This document shows, piece after piece, positions 35,412 through 44,430 of a stretch of 64,000 nucleotides of DNA. Source of the stretch: Verrucomicrobium spinosum DSM 4136 = JCM 18804. Lineage in GTDB: Bacteria; Verrucomicrobiota; Verrucomicrobiia; Verrucomicrobiales; Verrucomicrobiaceae. Under the pieces are notes generated by a model. It worked only from the letters and a program-made list of their open reading frames with translations, did not search any database and had not been told where the DNA came from. The translations under genes and the position numbers were made by a program. Each line of letters opens with the position of its first letter. Positions within the stretch are counted from its first letter, which is position 1. Location of the stretch: assembly GCF_000172155.1 (NCBI RefSeq), contig NZ_ABIZ01000001.1:8155105-8219104 (forward strand), written 5' to 3'.

Positions 35412-36842
35412 ATGATCCGCTCCTGGCACCGCTGGCTGTTCACCATCGCGGCAGTTCTGCTGCTGGTGACCCTGGCCACCAATATTCGCAGCACCCGTCT
35501 CACGGAACAGAACATCACCAGCGTGCTCCAAACTGATGAGGTCATGGCCCGGTTCCTTCGCCTGCGTGCCCTATTGAGCGAGACGGAATCCACCGCCCGG
35601 GGGTATGCCCTGGCCGGCGATACCGTGAGCCTGGCACTCATGGGGCAGAGCCGGGCAGACGCCCTGGTGGAACTGAGGAGGATTCAGGAAATGACGCGGG
35701 ACAATCCCGTGCAGCAGAACCTTCTGGCCCGGGTGCGGGAACTGGCAGAGTCCCGATTTGCCGCGTTTGACCTGATGGTGACACAACGGGGCAATGCCGT
35801 GGATCCGCGGTCAGTGATCCCGATGGTGGACGAAGGGCGGGGCCTGAGCCGCGCCCTGCAGGCCAGGATGGATGAAGGGCTGGCCAGAGAACAATTGCTT
35901 TTCGACAGGCGCAACGCCCGTGCGAGGTGGCATCTGCACCTGCTCAACCTCACATCCATAGGCAGCGGGGTGATGGCCATTATTACCGCAACTGCGGGCT
36001 TGTTCCTCATGAAGCGCGCCCAAAAGGCCGCCCTGAGAGCCGCCGTGTTGGAGCTCGACAAGGCGCGGGTGGAACATACCGCACTGAAGAAGAGCCGCTT
36101 TCTTGCCCACGTCAGTCATGAGATCCGCAGTCCCCTGACCTCCATCATTGGCCATGCCGAACTCCTGGCAAAGAACCCCGACGGCAAAACGGGACGGGAG
36201 TGCCTGGAGGCCATCCAAGCCAGTGGGCGAGCACTGCTGCGCTTGGTGAACGACCTGCTCGACCTCTCTCACATGGAGGTGGGCAGATTGAAACTGGACC
36301 CGGGGCCGGTGAGCGTGCGGGATGTCCTGCACGAAGTCGCCCTGGTGCATGAGGGCGCGATCCGCGAAAAGGGCCTCGCCTTCATCTGCCGCACTTCGCC
36401 AGAGGTTCCCGCGCTGCTGGAGCTCGATGCAGAACGAATGAAACAGGTGCTGGACAACCTCGTCTCCAACGCGCTCAAGTTCACCCAAGAAGGCAGCATC
36501 GCCCTGGAAGCTTTTGGCACCCGCGTGGCGGGGACCCATCCCAGGTTTGATCTGCAGTTCCGCGTTTCCGACACCGGCATGGGTATCTCCGAGAAAGATC
36601 AGAAGCGCATCTTCCGCGACTATGAACAAGGGACTGAGCATGCAGCCGGTCGCGGCGCGGGGCTGGGCCTTAGCATTTCCCGCCAGCTTGTCCAGCTGAT
36701 GGGCGGGACCATTGCCTTAAAAAGTGAAACTGGCGAAGGCTCCTTCTTCACCGTCAACCTCCCCGGAGTGCCTGTGGTTCCAGGGGGAGCAGGGTCTGCG
36801 AGTGCGGAGACGGCGGATATTGAAGGGGTTTCAGCGAGTTGA
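35412..36842 (+). CDS. CHASE3-type sensor histidine kinase
   Basis: A 476-residue membrane kinase. TM1 is at residues ~8-25 (WLFTIAAVLLLVTLATN), a CHASE3-like helical sensor at ~30-180 contains TESTARGYALAGDTVSLALM, TM2 is at ~185-205 (GSGVMAIITATAGLFLM), then HisKA with H-box SHEIRSPLTSIIGH, N-box LDNLVSNALKFT, G1 DTGMGISEKD and G2 GAGLGLSISRQLV. The Pro of the H-box and all ATP-lid glycines are intact, so it should be active. No response regulator lies next to it in this window, so its partner is unknown. Confidence 0.88.
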   Translation: MIRSWHRWLFTIAAVLLLVTLATNIRSTRLTEQNITSVLQTDEVMARFLRLRALLSETESTARGYALAGDTVSLALMGQSRADALVELRRIQEMTRDNPVQQNLLARVRELAESRFAAFDLMVTQRGNAVDPRSVIPMVDEGRGLSRALQARMDEGLAREQLLFDRRNARARWHLHLLNLTSIGSGVMAIITATAGLFLMKRAQKAALRAAVLELDKARVEHTALKKSRFLAHVSHEIRSPLTSIIGHAELLAKNPDGKTGRECLEAIQASGRALLRLVNDLLDLSHMEVGRLKLDPGPVSVRDVLHEVALVHEGAIREKGLAFICRTSPEVPALLELDAERMKQVLDNLVSNALKFTQEGSIALEAFGTRVAGTHPRFDLQFRVSDTGMGISEKDQKRIFRDYEQGTEHAAGRGAGLGLSISRQLVQLMGGTIALKSETGEGSFFTVNLPGVPVVPGGAGSASAETADIEGVSAS

Positions 36843-36969
36843 GCGGGGGCGGTCAGGTGAGCCAAGATCAGGTGACTTGTTTGTTTGTCGGGGAGGAGAG
36901 CATTTTAAGCTCTTTCTCGAAGTGGATGCGCCGACAGTGTCTCAATTCACCACCGGTCTGGCGTCTCTC

Positions 36970-38562
36970 CTATCCCTCCTCATCCGCCTCCGCATCCACA
37001 TTCCCGCCATCATCCAGATCCCGCAAGCGCTGCCGTTCCTTCCGACGGTCGGCACGGTGCTCGATGGCACGGAGCTGCTTGGGCGTGAGTTCCTCCTTGC
37101 GGCGAATCCACGGAGGAGGCCCGGAGTCGCCAGCCATGATGGAGCCGAGGGGCTCGATCTCCGCCACCACATCCGCGAGCCCAAACTGCTCAATCTGCGC
37201 TTTCACCTGTGCCGCGGGCTTGTAGCCGAGTGGTGACTCGGACAAATCCGGTTTCCCATAAAACCAACGCACCTCGATGCCTCGGGTGCTGTGCTCCAGG
37301 GCCTGCTGCACGCGGCTGGCATCAAGCTCGCCTTCATCATTGCGATACTTCCGCATCATCGCGGAGCGGGACAGATTCCTCCCCGCGCCATGTGGACAGA
37401 ACGAAAGGTACTCCTCGTTGTCGCGGCCCAGCACGACGAGGATGGGGCTGGCCATGTTCAGCGGAATGAGCCCCAGCAGCGGGCGACCGGCCTCATCTTT
37501 CCAGGCCGGGGTCGCCCCCTTGCCGTGAAGGAAGATGTCACCGCGTTTCCAGACAAAATTGTGCTCATTGCCAAAGGCGGCCACGGCCACGCCACCCGTT
37601 CTTTCCAAGAACCTTGCGTGGATGCTCTCGTGATTGGCCTTGGTCCAGCGGGACACGTATTGCAGCGCCTCCCAATAGTCACGCCCCTCCTGCGTGCCGT
37701 AGTCCAGCCATGCCGCCGGAGCGGGGATGTCGGCGGCATGACGCTTGACGTGAGCCAGCGCCGCCTTCTGCCCACGGGCGTACACCTTGGCCCCGAGCCC
37801 GCGGGACCCATGGTGCGTGACCAGCACCAGGCTTTCATCATGCCCTTCCAGCGAGTCCGCCAGAACCACATGTCCGGCCGCTCGCAGTTGCTGGCGAGCC
37901 TCATGGGAGATCCGGATCCTGCCCAGATAGGCGAAGTGATTGCCATCGCCCTGGTCGGCCATGTGCTTGAGCGCGTCTTCCCGCAACCCCTGCAAAAATG
38001 GATTCTGCCAGACATTCTCATGATTCACGGCATGCGGCACGTAGTTCTCCGGCCGCCGCCCTCCCATGCCAAAGCGGGTGGAAGCCATGAGATCATCCAG
38101 CATTGCCGTCACTCCCTTTCCGCACTGGAAAAAGGTGGCGTGCATGGAGCAGCAGATGTCTGCGCTGTGGGCACTGGGGATGATGGCGTTCTGGACGGCC
38201 ACGGCACCTCCCACCGGGATGGTCGCAGGCACGGACCCGGCGGGACAAGCGTCTGGCATGACCGCTCCGCGAGTCACCACCGGTGTTTGCAGCAGCTCTG
38301 TCATGAAGCGACGCACGGATTTGATATTCCGCTCGTCCTCGGGGCACGTGGCCTCGATGGCTTCCGCCAGCGGAGCGGCAACATCCCGCATGGTCATCTT
38401 GGGCGCTGTGGGCGGGAAATCCCGCCGCAACAGCTTCAGCAAATAGGCCGGATCCGTGATGCCTTTGGCCTCATACTCGGCGGCTTTGACAAGGGCTTGT
38501 CCGATCTGCGGTCCGGGGGCCCATCCGGCCTCCAGAAAATCTTCTCCATTTAACACTGACAT
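36970..38562 (-). CDS. rtcB: divergent RtcB-family RNA ligase
   Basis: A 530-residue protein, longer than the usual 400-480. RtcB joins 2',3'-cyclic-phosphate or 3'-phosphate RNA ends to 5'-OH ends using GTP and Mn2+. Metal and guanylylation residues can be traced: Asp and Cys in HSADICCSM, Asn-His in DQGDGNHFAYL, His in HHGSRGLG, and the guanylylated His in CPHGAGRNLSR. DGNHF replaces the usual GGNHF. About 60 extra residues at the C-terminus are highly charged (RRKERQRLRDLDDGGNVD). No rtcA or RNA-repair partner is adjacent. It converges with the histidine kinase gene. Likely an RtcB2-like or specialised paralogue. Confidence 0.82.
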   Translation of the reverse strand: MSVLNGEDFLEAGWAPGPQIGQALVKAAEYEAKGITDPAYLLKLLRRDFPPTAPKMTMRDVAAPLAEAIEATCPEDERNIKSVRRFMTELLQTPVVTRGAVMPDACPAGSVPATIPVGGAVAVQNAIIPSAHSADICCSMHATFFQCGKGVTAMLDDLMASTRFGMGGRRPENYVPHAVNHENVWQNPFLQGLREDALKHMADQGDGNHFAYLGRIRISHEARQQLRAAGHVVLADSLEGHDESLVLVTHHGSRGLGAKVYARGQKAALAHVKRHAADIPAPAAWLDYGTQEGRDYWEALQYVSRWTKANHESIHARFLERTGGVAVAAFGNEHNFVWKRGDIFLHGKGATPAWKDEAGRPLLGLIPLNMASPILVVLGRDNEEYLSFCPHGAGRNLSRSAMMRKYRNDEGELDASRVQQALEHSTRGIEVRWFYGKPDLSESPLGYKPAAQVKAQIEQFGLADVVAEIEPLGSIMAGDSGPPPWIRRKEELTPKQLRAIEHRADRRKERQRLRDLDDGGNVDAEADEEG

Positions 38563-38711
38563 TGGAGGAAAGTGCCAGATGACCTGAAGCTTGTCGAGCG
38601 CCGCGGCGTCAGGTGCCCTGACTCTTCAGTCATGATGGGCAGAATGTGAAATTGATGCTGCAGTCTGTCCAGAATCCCGCGCTGGAGTCGTATGGGTTTT
38701 CGACTCCTCTC

Positions 38712-39206
38712 ATGCACAGTCGCGCTGCAATTCCACCCAGCTTCTCCATCCGCCCGATACGCCTCGAGGACGAGGCGGCGCTGGCACAATTGCTGGTGAC
38801 GTGTCGTGAAGACGCGTTTCACTGGCGGGACGCCGGCAGCTTCGCACTTGCGGACTTTGCCATCGAAACCGCAGGGGAACGCATGTGGGTGGCAGAGGGG
38901 AGCGACGGATCCGTCTGGGGGTTCATCTCCATCTGGGAGCCGGATGACTTCATCCACCACCTGTATGTCCACCCCAATTGCCAGCGGAACGGAGTGGGGG
39001 AGGAGCTGATGCGCAAGGTCCTTGCCTTCAAGGAAACAACCTGGCGGCTAAAATGCCCGGTTGCGAATGCCCCCGGCCTGGCATTCTACGAAAAGCACGG
39101 GTGGACCGTGGAGGACCGCGGGGTGGATGTGGGCAGCGATTATTTCCTCATGCGATCTCCCGCCCCGGGACGGGAGGAGACGTCGGCCCCGGGGCCGGTG
39201 GCATGA
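38712..39206 (+). CDS. GNAT-family N-acetyltransferase
   Basis: A 164-residue acetyltransferase. The GNAT fold is clear: FSIRPIRLEDEAALAQLL (beta1-alpha1), MWVAEGSDGSVWGFISI, the acetyl-CoA loop YVHPNCQRNGVGEELM (QRNGVG), and NAPGLAFYEKHGWTVEDRGV (motif B). The longer frame from GTG 38646 adds 22 residues without a GNAT counterpart, so ATG 38712 is chosen. The acceptor is unknown. Divergent from rtcB. Confidence 0.85.
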   Translation: MHSRAAIPPSFSIRPIRLEDEAALAQLLVTCREDAFHWRDAGSFALADFAIETAGERMWVAEGSDGSVWGFISIWEPDDFIHHLYVHPNCQRNGVGEELMRKVLAFKETTWRLKCPVANAPGLAFYEKHGWTVEDRGVDVGSDYFLMRSPAPGREETSAPGPVA

Positions 39207-39212
39207 CGAACC

Positions 39213-39428
39213 TTAATCGTGCCCGGGGCAATGCCAGTGGCGGCCACGATGGTCGCACCAGTCATGGCAGTGATGATGATGGTGACAACCGCAGAAACGG
39301 ACACCACAAACATGGCGCAGCTTTTGCATGAAGGTGTCGCCAGGCATGTTGGGGCTCACCGTGGAGGCAGCCATGGTAGCGCCACAGGCGAACACAAGGA
39401 CGGCAAGGGGAACAAACAGCATTTTCAT
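39213..39428 (-). CDS. small secreted His/Cys-rich protein
   Basis: A 71-residue protein with a signal peptide (MLFVPLAVLVFACGATMAAS). The mature end is packed with metal ligands: CGVRFCGCHHHHHCHDWCDH and GRHWHCPGHD. Six cysteines and ten histidines lie within 32 residues. A role in metal binding at the cell surface is inferred from composition. Its stop is 6 bases from the GNAT stop (converging). A second His-rich secreted protein lies 120 bases upstream on the same strand. Confidence 0.75.
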   Translation of the reverse strand: MKMLFVPLAVLVFACGATMAASTVSPNMPGDTFMQKLRHVCGVRFCGCHHHHHCHDWCDHRGRHWHCPGHD

Positions 39429-39550
39429 GGTAGGAGGCTTCTCAAGGGAAGCAGCTGGAAGACTGAAGCAGTGCGGGTTTCAGTAAACTACTCACGCCTC
39501 TCATCAGGCCACCACCCGGCGGCCCTGCCGAGACAGGAGGGCAGCCCAGA

Positions 39551-39769
39551 TCACCGGCCGATCACCACATAGCCAACGCCCGGAATGTAGATGGTGTGCC
39601 CACCATGGCCGTGACCGCCGTGTCCATGGCCGCCGTGTCCATGGCCGCCGTGGCCGTGGCCGCCGTGGCCGTGGCCGCCGTGGCCGTGGCCGTGACCGCC
39701 GGCGAAGGTCGCAGTGGGGGCGAAGGCAAGAGTGAGCGCGACAACGAGGGATGAGATGACGAGTTTCAT
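39551..39769 (-). CDS. secreted Gly/His-repeat protein
   Basis: This 72-residue protein has signal peptide MKLVISSLVVALTLAFAPTA ending TFA, then about seven GGHGH repeat units, and a short C-terminus HTIYIPGVGYVVIGR. The repeats are coded by tandem 15-base units. Gly-His repeats bind Ni, Cu or Zn and occur in metal-storage or envelope proteins; the metal is not readable. The ordered non-repetitive tail could anchor it. Confidence 0.75.
   Translation of the reverse strand: MKLVISSLVVALTLAFAPTATFAGGHGHGHGGHGHGGHGHGGHGHGGHGHGGHGHGGHTIYIPGVGYVVIGR
39598..39700 (-). repeat. 15-base tandem repeat coding GGHGH
   Basis: About seven imperfect 15-base units (plus strand gccgccgtgkccrtg) inside the Gly/His-repeat gene. 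Copy number is likely to vary between strains by slippage. Confidence 0.8.
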
Positions 39770-39915
39770 TGGGGTTTTTGAGCCGCGGTGTTGCGTTGTT
39801 TTGTGCGTCGCGGTTCGTCATATCAGACGAGGCTCATGAACCCTTATTCATCATTCGATGCTCATTCTAAAAGATCTCCCAACACCCTTGGCCTGCCCTC
39901 CTGCCACCGTCACCT

Positions 39916-40599
39916 TCACAGACCCGTGGCTGCGATGATCGTCTCCACGCGCAAACCCTCGAGGTTCGAGTAAGCAACATCTGCCTGGCCCAGGCTTTCC
40001 AGCGGATGGGTCGTGGCCACTGCCACCACCTTCATGCCCGCGCGTTTGCCGGCCTCAATGCCGACATGCGCATCTTCAAAAACCACACAACGCTCCGGAG
40101 GGCGGCCCAGCTTTTCCGCCGCCTTGAGAAACACCTGCGGATCGGGTTTGCCCACGGTTACATCCTCCGCGCTGACAATGTGCTGAAAATAACAATCAAG
40201 CCCGGTCATGCCCATGATGGTCTCAATGTTCAAACGGGGCGTGGAGGATCCCACGGAGGTGGGGATGCCCAGGGAGAGCAGCTCTTCCAGAAGCGTCACC
40301 ACCCCAGGCAGCGGAACGATCCCATCCCGACGCAGAATCTCGCGGTACAGCTCCTCCTTGCGATTACCCAGGCGGGCGATCTCTGCGTGATCGTCTGGCG
40401 CCACAAAGTCAAAACACATGGGAATGATCTGCTGGTTGCGCATGCCAAAGGTGGCTTTGAAAAAGCCTTCTGGCATGGGGCGGCCGAGTTCTTGAAACAG
40501 CAGCTGCCAGCTTTCCTCATGCTGGGCATGAGAGTCGATGATGACGCCGTCCCAGTCGAAGATGAAACCGGTGGTGGCGGAGAGAGAGAGGTCGGGCAT
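39916..40599 (-). CDS. HAD beta-phosphoglucomutase-like phosphatase
   Basis: A 227-residue subfamily IA HAD enzyme. Motif I is FDWDGVIIDS (nucleophile and acid/base Asp), motif II is VGSSTPR, Lys is in VGKPDPQVFLKAA, and motif IV is VVFEDAHVGIEAGKRAG. A four-helix cap lies between residues ~15 and 90, of the C1 type. The family includes beta-phosphoglucomutase and several sugar-phosphate phosphatases; the exact substrate is unknown. The ATG at 40599 is preferred to the longer frame from 40632 because the HAD motif should lie near the N-terminus. Confidence 0.85.
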   Translation of the reverse strand: MPDLSLSATTGFIFDWDGVIIDSHAQHEESWQLLFQELGRPMPEGFFKATFGMRNQQIIPMCFDFVAPDDHAEIARLGNRKEELYREILRRDGIVPLPGVVTLLEELLSLGIPTSVGSSTPRLNIETIMGMTGLDCYFQHIVSAEDVTVGKPDPQVFLKAAEKLGRPPERCVVFEDAHVGIEAGKRAGMKVVAVATTHPLESLGQADVAYSNLEGLRVETIIAATGL

Positions 40600-40711
40600 G
40601 AGGCAATGAAGGTGGCAAACTTCAAATCTCAAACTTCAATCTACAATCTTCACGCTTTGGCTTCATGGCCCGGTCCAGATCAGGCTGGCATAGGGCGGTG
40701 GCTCTTCACCG

Positions 40712-41545
40712 TCAGCCCTTGACCCGCCGGGAGGCCAGGAGCCCATGACGGGGCGCAAACACAAAAGCAATGGCAAAAATAAGAGCCTGAACCAGCACCA
40801 TGCAGGCACCGGGTGCGGCATTCAGGAAGAAACTGACGTACACACCGGTCACACAGGAAATCACGGATGAGAGGGCCGCGACAATCAACATGCGGTCAAA
40901 GCGATCCGTCAACAGGTGGGCAATGCAGCCCGGTGTGATGAGCATGGCCACCACCAGCAGAATGCCCACGGCCTGCAAGGCGGCCACGATGGTGCCAGCC
41001 AGAAGGGCAAGAAGCACATAGTAGAGTGCCTGGGTGTTCAGACCAATGGTACGTGCATGCGTGGGATCGAAGCAGTACAAGAGCAGATCCTTTCGCAAAG
41101 TGAGGACTACGCCCAGCGTCAACACAGCCGCCACCAGCGTCTGGATCTTGCTGCTGCGCTCAATGCCCAGGATGTTGCCAAAGAGGATATGGTTCAGGTG
41201 TATGTCCGTCTGCACCTTCGTGAACATCACCAGTCCCAGGGCGAAAAGTCCGGTGAAGATGATGCCCATCACGGTGTCTTCCTTGATGCGGGTGTTGGCC
41301 TTCACCCAGCCGGTGGCGGTGGCGCAGAAGAGGCCGGTGACAAAGGCACCGACGGCCAACGGCAGTCCAAGCAGATAAGCCCCCACCACACCAGGCAGCA
41401 CGGCGTGGGAGATGGCATCCCCCATGAGGGACCAGCCCTTTAGCACCAGGTAACAGGACAGCACGGCACACACCGTGCCCACCAGGGCTCCGATGAGCAT
41501 GGCATCCACCATGAAAGAGTAGCGGAAAGGTTCGAGCCAGTGCAT
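40712..41545 (-). CDS. manganese-type ABC transporter permease 2
   Basis: A 277-residue polytopic permease of the ZnuB/MntB (ABC-3) family with eight or nine membrane segments. Motifs include [44 protein letters not shown] and VVAMLITPGCIAHLL, all family hallmarks. It is a paralogue of the permease gene directly upstream, from which it is separated by 13 bases. Two permeases give a heterodimer. The open frame extends to 41779, but the part before ATG 41545 overlaps the upstream gene and is out of family pattern. Confidence 0.9.
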   Translation of the reverse strand: MHWLEPFRYSFMVDAMLIGALVGTVCAVLSCYLVLKGWSLMGDAISHAVLPGVVGAYLLGLPLAVGAFVTGLFCATATGWVKANTRIKEDTVMGIIFTGLFALGLVMFTKVQTDIHLNHILFGNILGIERSSKIQTLVAAVLTLGVVLTLRKDLLLYCFDPTHARTIGLNTQALYYVLLALLAGTIVAALQAVGILLVVAMLITPGCIAHLLTDRFDRMLIVAALSSVISCVTGVYVSFFLNAAPGACMVLVQALIFAIAFVFAPRHGLLASRRVKG

Positions 41546-41558
41546 GGACAGATCAGAT

Positions 41559-42476
41559 TTACACGGAAATGGAGGACGAGGGAGGCTGCGGGCCTTTGGG
41601 GGTAGAAGGTGCCAGCGCACCCGCGACAGCCCGGGCTTCCCGGCGACGGAGTCTGGCCGCGAGCAGCCCATGCTTGGGGGCCAGCACCAGGGCCAGGAGG
41701 AAGAGCACCGTCTGGAGCACCACAATGCACCCCCCGGTGGAGCCATCCAGAAAGTAACTGGCATATGCCCCTGCAACACCGCAGAAAAGGCCCATGCCGG
41801 TGGCCAGGAGAATCATGCGGCCGAACCGGTCTGTCAGCAAATAGGCCGTGGCCCCAGGGGTAACCAGCATGGCCACCACGAGCACGGCACCGACCGTCTG
41901 CATGGCGGCGACCGCCGTGGCGGAAAGCAATGCCAGCAGGAGAAAATGGAGAAAGGTGGTGTTCATCCCCAGACTGCGGGCGTGGCTGGCATCAAAGCAA
42001 TACACCAGAAGGTCCCGCCACTTCACCAACAGCACTCCCAGCGAGAGGCCGGCAATGCAGACCACCTGGACAATGTCCCGGTCTGAGATGCCCAGGATGT
42101 TGCCAAATATGATGGTGCGCAGATTGATCGAGCTGGGAAACATCGAAAGCAGCAGCACCCCCAGCGCAAACCAAGTGGTGAACACGACGCCGATCACGGC
42201 GTCCTCCCGCAACCGGGAGCGATGCTTCACCCAACCCATGCCCACAGCAGCCAGCAGACCAGCCACAAACGCCCCCAGGGAGAAGGGCAGGCCCAAAATG
42301 GAAGCCACGGCCACTCCAGGCACGATGGCATGAGAGAGGGCATCCCCCATGAGCGACCAGCCCTTCAGCGTGATGAAGCACGAAAGAAAGGCACACACGG
42401 CCCCGATGAGGCCACTCAAAAGAATGGCCTTCACCATGTACTCGTACTGAAACGGGACGAGCAGGCTCTCCATCAT
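41559..42476 (-). CDS. manganese-type ABC transporter permease 1
   Basis: A 305-residue ABC-3 permease with [45 protein letters not shown] and [15 protein letters not shown]. The Pro/Arg/Ala-rich C-terminal tail (residues 275-305) is extra. Its start overlaps the ATPase stop by 4 bases (ATGA), which indicates translational coupling. Metal selectivity is inferred from the substrate-binding protein and MntR-type control. Confidence 0.9.
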   Translation of the reverse strand: MMESLLVPFQYEYMVKAILLSGLIGAVCAFLSCFITLKGWSLMGDALSHAIVPGVAVASILGLPFSLGAFVAGLLAAVGMGWVKHRSRLREDAVIGVVFTTWFALGVLLLSMFPSSINLRTIIFGNILGISDRDIVQVVCIAGLSLGVLLVKWRDLLVYCFDASHARSLGMNTTFLHFLLLALLSATAVAAMQTVGAVLVVAMLVTPGATAYLLTDRFGRMILLATGMGLFCGVAGAYASYFLDGSTGGCIVVLQTVLFLLALVLAPKHGLLAARLRRREARAVAGALAPSTPKGPQPPSSSISV

Positions 42477-43372
42477 TTCCGCGAATCCTCCGCCAGTGGA
42501 CCGGTTTTGGTGCCCACGCCGCTGCGCTTGGGAGCACCATCCTGACCGAGGAGCAGGGGCCGCTCATCATCGGAGAGCAGGAGAACTTCATTCCTCGCGG
42601 ACCCCGGGAGGTCCGTGTGGTCAAACTTGAAGTGCCGCAACACGCCGCCAAAGGCCTTGGCCAGGTTTTCCTCTGTGAAGATCTCCGCCGTAGGACCGGA
42701 CGCCAGCACCGTGCGGTTCACGAGCACCACGCGGTCACAAAACTCCGGCACGCTGCCGAGGTTGTGGGTGGAAACCAGGATGATGTGCCCGTCCTCACGC
42801 AGCTCCTCCAGGAGATCGATGATGGCCGTCTCCGTCTTTACATCCACACCGGTGAAAGGCTCGTCCAGCAGCATGATCCGGCCGCGCTGCGCCAGAGCCC
42901 GGGCCAGGAAGACACGCTTCTTCTGCCCGCCGGAGAGCTCGCCAATCTGGCGGTCCTTGTATTCCGACATGCCCACGCGTTCCAGACTCTCCCGCACGAT
43001 ACGCCGGTCTTCCTCCCGCGGGATGCGCAGGAAATTCATGGAGCCGTACCGGCCCATCATGACCACATCCCACACGCTCACGGGGAAGGTCCAGTCCACC
43101 TCCTCACTCTGGGGCACGTAGGCCACCAGATTGCGCTTCTGGGCCTCCTTCACCGGCCGCCCCCCGATGCGTACGGTGCCTTTGGCGGGCTTCAGGAAAC
43201 CCATGATCACCTTGAACAGGGTGCTCTTCCCGCTGCCATTCACGCCTACCAGGGCGCAGACGGTGCCAGAGTGCAGGCTGAAGGTGGTGTCCCGCAGGGC
43301 CACGTTGCCGTTGGTGTACGCCACCGTGACATCGGTGACCTCAATCGAAAGCGGCGTGGAGGCGTCGGACAT
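42473..43372 (-). CDS. manganese-type ABC transporter ATPase
   Basis: A 299-residue ATPase. Walker A is [10 protein letters not shown]-loop [12 protein letters not shown], signature LSGGQKKRV, Walker [13 protein letters not shown] and the H-loop His in VSTHNLG. A 60-residue C-terminal extension after the core ([20 protein letters not shown]) is typical of the Mn/Zn ATPase branch or possibly regulatory. The start is ATG 43372; the open frame reaches further but overlaps the binding-protein gene. Second downstream gene of the operon is coupled by ATGA. Confidence 0.92.
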   Translation of the reverse strand: MSDASTPLSIEVTDVTVAYTNGNVALRDTTFSLHSGTVCALVGVNGSGKSTLFKVIMGFLKPAKGTVRIGGRPVKEAQKRNLVAYVPQSEEVDWTFPVSVWDVVMMGRYGSMNFLRIPREEDRRIVRESLERVGMSEYKDRQIGELSGGQKKRVFLARALAQRGRIMLLDEPFTGVDVKTETAIIDLLEELREDGHIILVSTHNLGSVPEFCDRVVLVNRTVLASGPTAEIFTEENLAKAFGGVLRHFKFDHTDLPGSARNEVLLLSDDERPLLLGQDGAPKRSGVGTKTGPLAEDSRK

Positions 43373-43424
43373 TGGGCGTTCTGGGGAGGGGACACCCCGC
43401 CGGAGCGACGGCGACTCACCGCTC

Positions 43425-44354
43425 TCACCGTCCGGCAAAGCCTTGTACAATAGTGTCGGCATTGGTTTGGAGCAATTGAAGATATGTTGGGGCAGGGCCG
43501 TCATCGTTGGTCAGCGAGTCCACATAGAGAACGCCGCCGTATTTGGCCCCCGTCTCCTTCGCCACCTGAAGCATGGCCTTGTCGCTGATAGTGCTCTCGG
43601 AAAAGACCACCGGAATCTTGTTGGACCGGACACTGTCCACCACCTTCTGCACCTGCTGGGGCGTGCCTTCCTGATCCGCATTGATGGGCCAGAGATAAAG
43701 CTCCTTGAGGCCGTAGTTCCGGGTCAGGTAGGAGAAGGCACCCTCACAGCTCACCAGCCAGCGCTGCTCCGCAGGGATGGTCGCCAGCTTCTGACGAACC
43801 GGCTCATCCACAGCCTTGATCTTGGCCGTGTAAGCGGCGGCGTTGGTGTTGTAGGTCGCTTCATTGGCGGGGTCCAGTTTGACCAGCGCTTTGCGGATGT
43901 TTTCCACATAGATCACGGCATTGGCCGGCGACATCCAGGAGTGCGGATTGGGCTTGCCAGAGTAAGGTCCCTCACCGATCCCGACAGGCTCGATGCCCTC
44001 CGTCAGCACGGCACTGGGCACGCCCTTCACTTCATGGAAAAACTTCTCAAACCAGCGTTCCAGGCCCATGCCGTTCCACAACACCAGATCCACATGCTGC
44101 GCCTTCACCAGGTCCAGCGGCGTGGGCTCATAGTCATGAATCTCGGCACCCGGCTTGGTGATGGACTCCACGATCGCCGCCTCACCCGCCACATTCTGCG
44201 CCATGTCCTGAATGATGGTGAACGTGGTCAGGATGCGCTTGGGGCCAGATTTTCCGGAACCTCCGCTGGATGACGGCGGCCCGCACGCGGTGATGCCGAC
44301 GGCGGCAAACGCCGAGAGGGTCAAGGTGGTGATAAAGTGGCGGCGATAGGTCAT
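43425..44354 (-). CDS. manganese-type ABC substrate-binding lipoprotein
   Basis: A 309-residue lipoprotein (signal [17 protein letters not shown]) of the ZnuA/PsaA/MntA family. The metal ligands can be traced as His in EIHDYEPTP, His in NPHSWMSP, Glu in [15 protein letters not shown] and Asp in YVDSLTNDD; the His-His-Glu-Asp set is that of Mn2+/Fe2+ binders rather than the His-rich Zn type. No Zn-type His-rich loop is present. It is followed by the ATPase gene 52 bases downstream. Confidence 0.9.
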   Translation of the reverse strand: MTYRRHFITTLTLSAFAAVGITACGPPSSSGGSGKSGPKRILTTFTIIQDMAQNVAGEAAIVESITKPGAEIHDYEPTPLDLVKAQHVDLVLWNGMGLERWFEKFFHEVKGVPSAVLTEGIEPVGIGEGPYSGKPNPHSWMSPANAVIYVENIRKALVKLDPANEATYNTNAAAYTAKIKAVDEPVRQKLATIPAEQRWLVSCEGAFSYLTRNYGLKELYLWPINADQEGTPQQVQKVVDSVRSNKIPVVFSESTISDKAMLQVAKETGAKYGGVLYVDSLTNDDGPAPTYLQLLQTNADTIVQGFAGR

Positions 44355-44430
44355 GTCAGATTTTATGGAGAGCGGGTTGGGAAGAAAGGAAGATGCCAGT
44401 TGAACCGAAAAGTAGGCCTGGAGGGCGAGG

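Noticed and set aside
39598-39700. Possible CRISPR-like array from regular 15-base units
   Set aside because: Units are contiguous without spacers and code for GGHGH in a gene with a signal peptide.
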